From NCBI RefSeq assembly GCF_019249295.1, contig NZ_JAESDH010000027.1, forward strand, positions 1 to 54,159: a DNA stretch of 54,159 nt, written 5' to 3'. Shown piece after piece: positions 52,741 to 54,159 of this stretch. Origin of the DNA: Alteromonas antoniana (lineage in GTDB: Bacteria; Pseudomonadota; Gammaproteobacteria; Enterobacterales; Alteromonadaceae). The position numbers and the translations under genes were made by a program. Within the stretch, counting starts at the first letter, position 1, and the number at the start of each line of letters is the position of its first letter. Under the pieces are notes generated by a model. It saw nothing but the letters and a program-made list of their open reading frames with translations. It ran no database searches and was not told the origin of the DNA.

Positions 52741-53880
52741 ATGCAGATCTTTGTTCCTGAAGAACTTGAAGACGATATCCTCACCGATTTGATGGAGGAG
52801 ATTAATGAGCTCTACGAAGCCAGCGAGCAAACGCTGATCGAGCTTGAGCTGCGGCCGGAAGATAACGAGCTTCAGCGCGCCTTATTCCGCTCAATTCACA
52901 CCATCAAAGGGGATTTGGGGCTGGTAAACTTTTCCCCACTCATCCCTTTGCTACAGCATGTAGAAGACTTGCTCGACTTTCTTCGTAAGGGACAGGTGGA
53001 ATACACCAGCACCATGAGCGATCTGGTACTGCTGACTATGGACCGTGTAAAAGCTTTCGTTGAGTCTGTGATGGCAAACGGGAAAGCCGAATACGACGCC
53101 AGATTGCACGAACAACTGGTTTTGGCTATCGACAGAGTAAAACCGGATAACCATAAAGAGCATGAGCGGCTTCTTACCGATGCCGTACTGCTATTAAATC
53201 CCGCGCTGGATGTCAGAGAGAATGATGCGGGTGAGCCTGAAGTCGTAAAGCCACCAACACTGGCAACTACGGCCTTACCGAAGGACATGAGTTCAGAGAA
53301 GAAGCTGGATATTCTGTTCTTTCGCGATCTTATGCAGACCATCGAACACCGCTCTAACTACTGGGCCGGGCGTGGCGACCGTATTGCCAAGCTGGCGCTA
53401 TACATTAACGAGCTTGCCGGCAGCCCGATTGAAGAAGATCAACTGGCGGTTGCCTGTTATGTCCACGATTTTGGAATGGCATTCATGCCGCTGAAATTGC
53501 TGCATAAATCAGAGCCGCTGACGGATATCGAGTTTAATCTGATGCGCTCTCATGTCTACAAAAGTTCACGCTTGCTGGAACACCTGGACCAGTGGGACCT
53601 GGCACGCAAAATCGTGATGCAGCACCACGAACGCTCTGACGGCACAGGTTATCCGCTGGGCCTGAAAGAAGATGATATTTGTGACGGCGCTAAGCTGCTG
53701 GCAATTTTAGACACTTATGATGCAATGACCCACTCACGTGCGCACAATAAAGAAAACCAACTTTCAAAAAAACAGGCTGTGATCCAGATAAACCGTTCTG
53801 CGAAAGGGCAGTTCAGCATGAAGTGGGTGCGCTTGTTCAATCAGGCAATGACAGGGCTTCTCACGAAGGGACATTCCTAG
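52741..53880 (+). CDS. Hpt-HD-GYP fusion protein
   Basis: A 379-residue cytoplasmic protein. The N-terminal Hpt domain (about 10-115) has phosphoryl-accepting H53 in SIHTIKGDLGL. After a linker comes an HD-GYP domain (about 185-370): HD pair H242-D243 (VHDFG), H271, H295-H296, D300 and the GYP motif (303-305) in HHERSDGTGYP, and D327 in DTYDAMT. The usual E-x3-H metal pair at the domain start is absent (YWAGRGDRIA at 207-216 has R in place of H), so it may bind fewer metals. If active, it would degrade cyclic di-GMP under phosphorelay control. It could be the Hpt partner of the hybrid kinase at 40278, which is speculation. Confidence 0.88.
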   Translation: MQIFVPEELEDDILTDLMEEINELYEASEQTLIELELRPEDNELQRALFRSIHTIKGDLGLVNFSPLIPLLQHVEDLLDFLRKGQVEYTSTMSDLVLLTMDRVKAFVESVMANGKAEYDARLHEQLVLAIDRVKPDNHKEHERLLTDAVLLLNPALDVRENDAGEPEVVKPPTLATTALPKDMSSEKKLDILFFRDLMQTIEHRSNYWAGRGDRIAKLALYINELAGSPIEEDQLAVACYVHDFGMAFMPLKLLHKSEPLTDIEFNLMRSHVYKSSRLLEHLDQWDLARKIVMQHHERSDGTGYPLGLKEDDICDGAKLLAILDTYDAMTHSRAHNKENQLSKKQAVIQINRSAKGQFSMKWVRLFNQAMTGLLTKGHS

Positions 53881-54041
53881 GCCTAGGGACGATGCGAAAT
53901 AAGTCTGTAGCCACTCAGCGAGCCCTGAAGCATTCAGTGGTGAAAAGACATTACCGTCTCTCATGGTGGGTTGCCATTTCGGCATCGTGATAAAAATCAT
54001 GGCCAGCAGTGATGCTGACATTGCAACCGTATACGGTACCT

Positions 54042-54079
54042 ACAAAAAAAGCAGGAAAATGAGATCCTGCTTTTTTTGT
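54042..54079. terminator. Bidirectional terminator after the Hpt-HD-GYP gene
   Basis: ACAAAAAAAGCAGGA and TCCTGCTTTTTTTGT form a near-perfect stem with an A run and a T run. It separates the Hpt-HD-GYP gene from the gene that starts at 54127. Confidence 0.88.
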
Positions 54080-54126
54080 AAGATGTGTCCCGTCCTGAAA
54101 TACGTAGACATAAAGAGGACTTCTTT

Positions 54127-54159
54127 ATGACAACTTCAAGTAATCAAAGACCTAAGCGC
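54127..54159 (+). CDS. Partial gene cut by the window end
   Basis: ATG at 54127 follows AGAGGA by seven bases and opens a frame reading MTTSSNQRPKR up to the window edge. The polar start suggests a cytoplasmic protein. Too short to identify. Confidence 0.6.
   Translation, partial: MTTSSNQRPKR

Noticed and set aside
53764..54021. 85-codon minus-strand frame at the window end
   Set aside because: Overlaps the 3' end of the Hpt-HD-GYP gene in antisense and has no ribosome site or family features.

Overview
The window looks like chromosomal DNA of a marine gammaproteobacterium of the order Alteromonadales, probably Alteromonadaceae. This rests on: the pepA-holC-valS cluster with lptF-lptG divergent from it; RluF, RlmE, RraB and a DUF3010 protein of the type found in Alteromonadales and Vibrionales; many c-di-GMP enzymes; and several proteins with PEP-CTERM-like or GlyGly-CTERM-like C-terminal sorting tails. 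No prophage, transposase, integrase or CRISPR array was recognised. The species cannot be named from sequence reading alone.

Layout. 1-6.5 kb: a membrane diguanylate cyclase, then a four-gene MacB/LolCDE-like export operon (adaptor, ATPase, two permeases, each junction an ATGA overlap) and a small coiled-coil exported protein. 6.7-11.6 kb: a GGDEF-EAL protein with a degenerate GGDEF, a GAF-GGDEF cyclase, a Tim44-like protein and a periplasmic solute-binding-like protein. 11.8-15.5 kb: a PEP-CTERM-like protein, a cyclophilin with a GlyGly-CTERM-like tail, and an M24 peptidase behind a structured leader. 15.5-19.2 kb: RNA modification and ribosome genes (rluF, SpoU methyltransferase, rlmE, YlqF/RbgA-type GTPase). 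19-21 kb: a second PEP-CTERM-like gene lying between two direct copies (about 215 bp) of the 5' end of the GTPase gene. 21-27 kb: small exported or unknown proteins, a transglutaminase-like protein, DUF3010, a MipA/OmpV porin-like protein, a DUF4235-like protein and a tRNA-Leu(CAA). 27.3-30.2 kb: a large FtsZ/tubulin-superfamily GTPase followed by an RDD membrane protein. 30.3-30.9 kb: two very short genes encoding double-glycine-leader peptides, followed by a small two-helix membrane protein. 31-38.3 kb: lptG-lptF divergent from pepA-holC-valS. 38.4-45.7 kb: an iron-type alcohol dehydrogenase, a Tat-exported binding protein in one operon with a hybrid histidine kinase, and an SPFH gene plus an Arc-like DNA-binding gene behind a 27-bp palindrome. 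46-54 kb: an exported protein with a GlyGly-CTERM-like tail, an NTF2-like protein, a YdjM-like hydrolase, an unknown 506-aa exported protein, plsC-rraB, and an Hpt-HD-GYP protein.

The items most likely to be new are: (1) the microcin-like operon at 30307-30859, whose two peptide genes (43 and 55 codons) have matching leaders (L-T-x-x-E-x3-V-S-G-[GA]), strong ribosome sites, an 11-bp spacer, and a downstream immunity-like membrane protein behind a 20-base palindrome; (2) the stand-alone tubulin-like GTPase with T1, T3, T4, T6 and T7-like motifs, next to an RDD protein; (3) the PEP-CTERM-like gene apparently acquired at the 5' end of the GTPase gene, leaving a 62-codon remnant; (4) sigma-54-like -24/-12 elements upstream of both PEP-CTERM-like genes. 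All functional statements come from reading motifs by eye; no database search was run.
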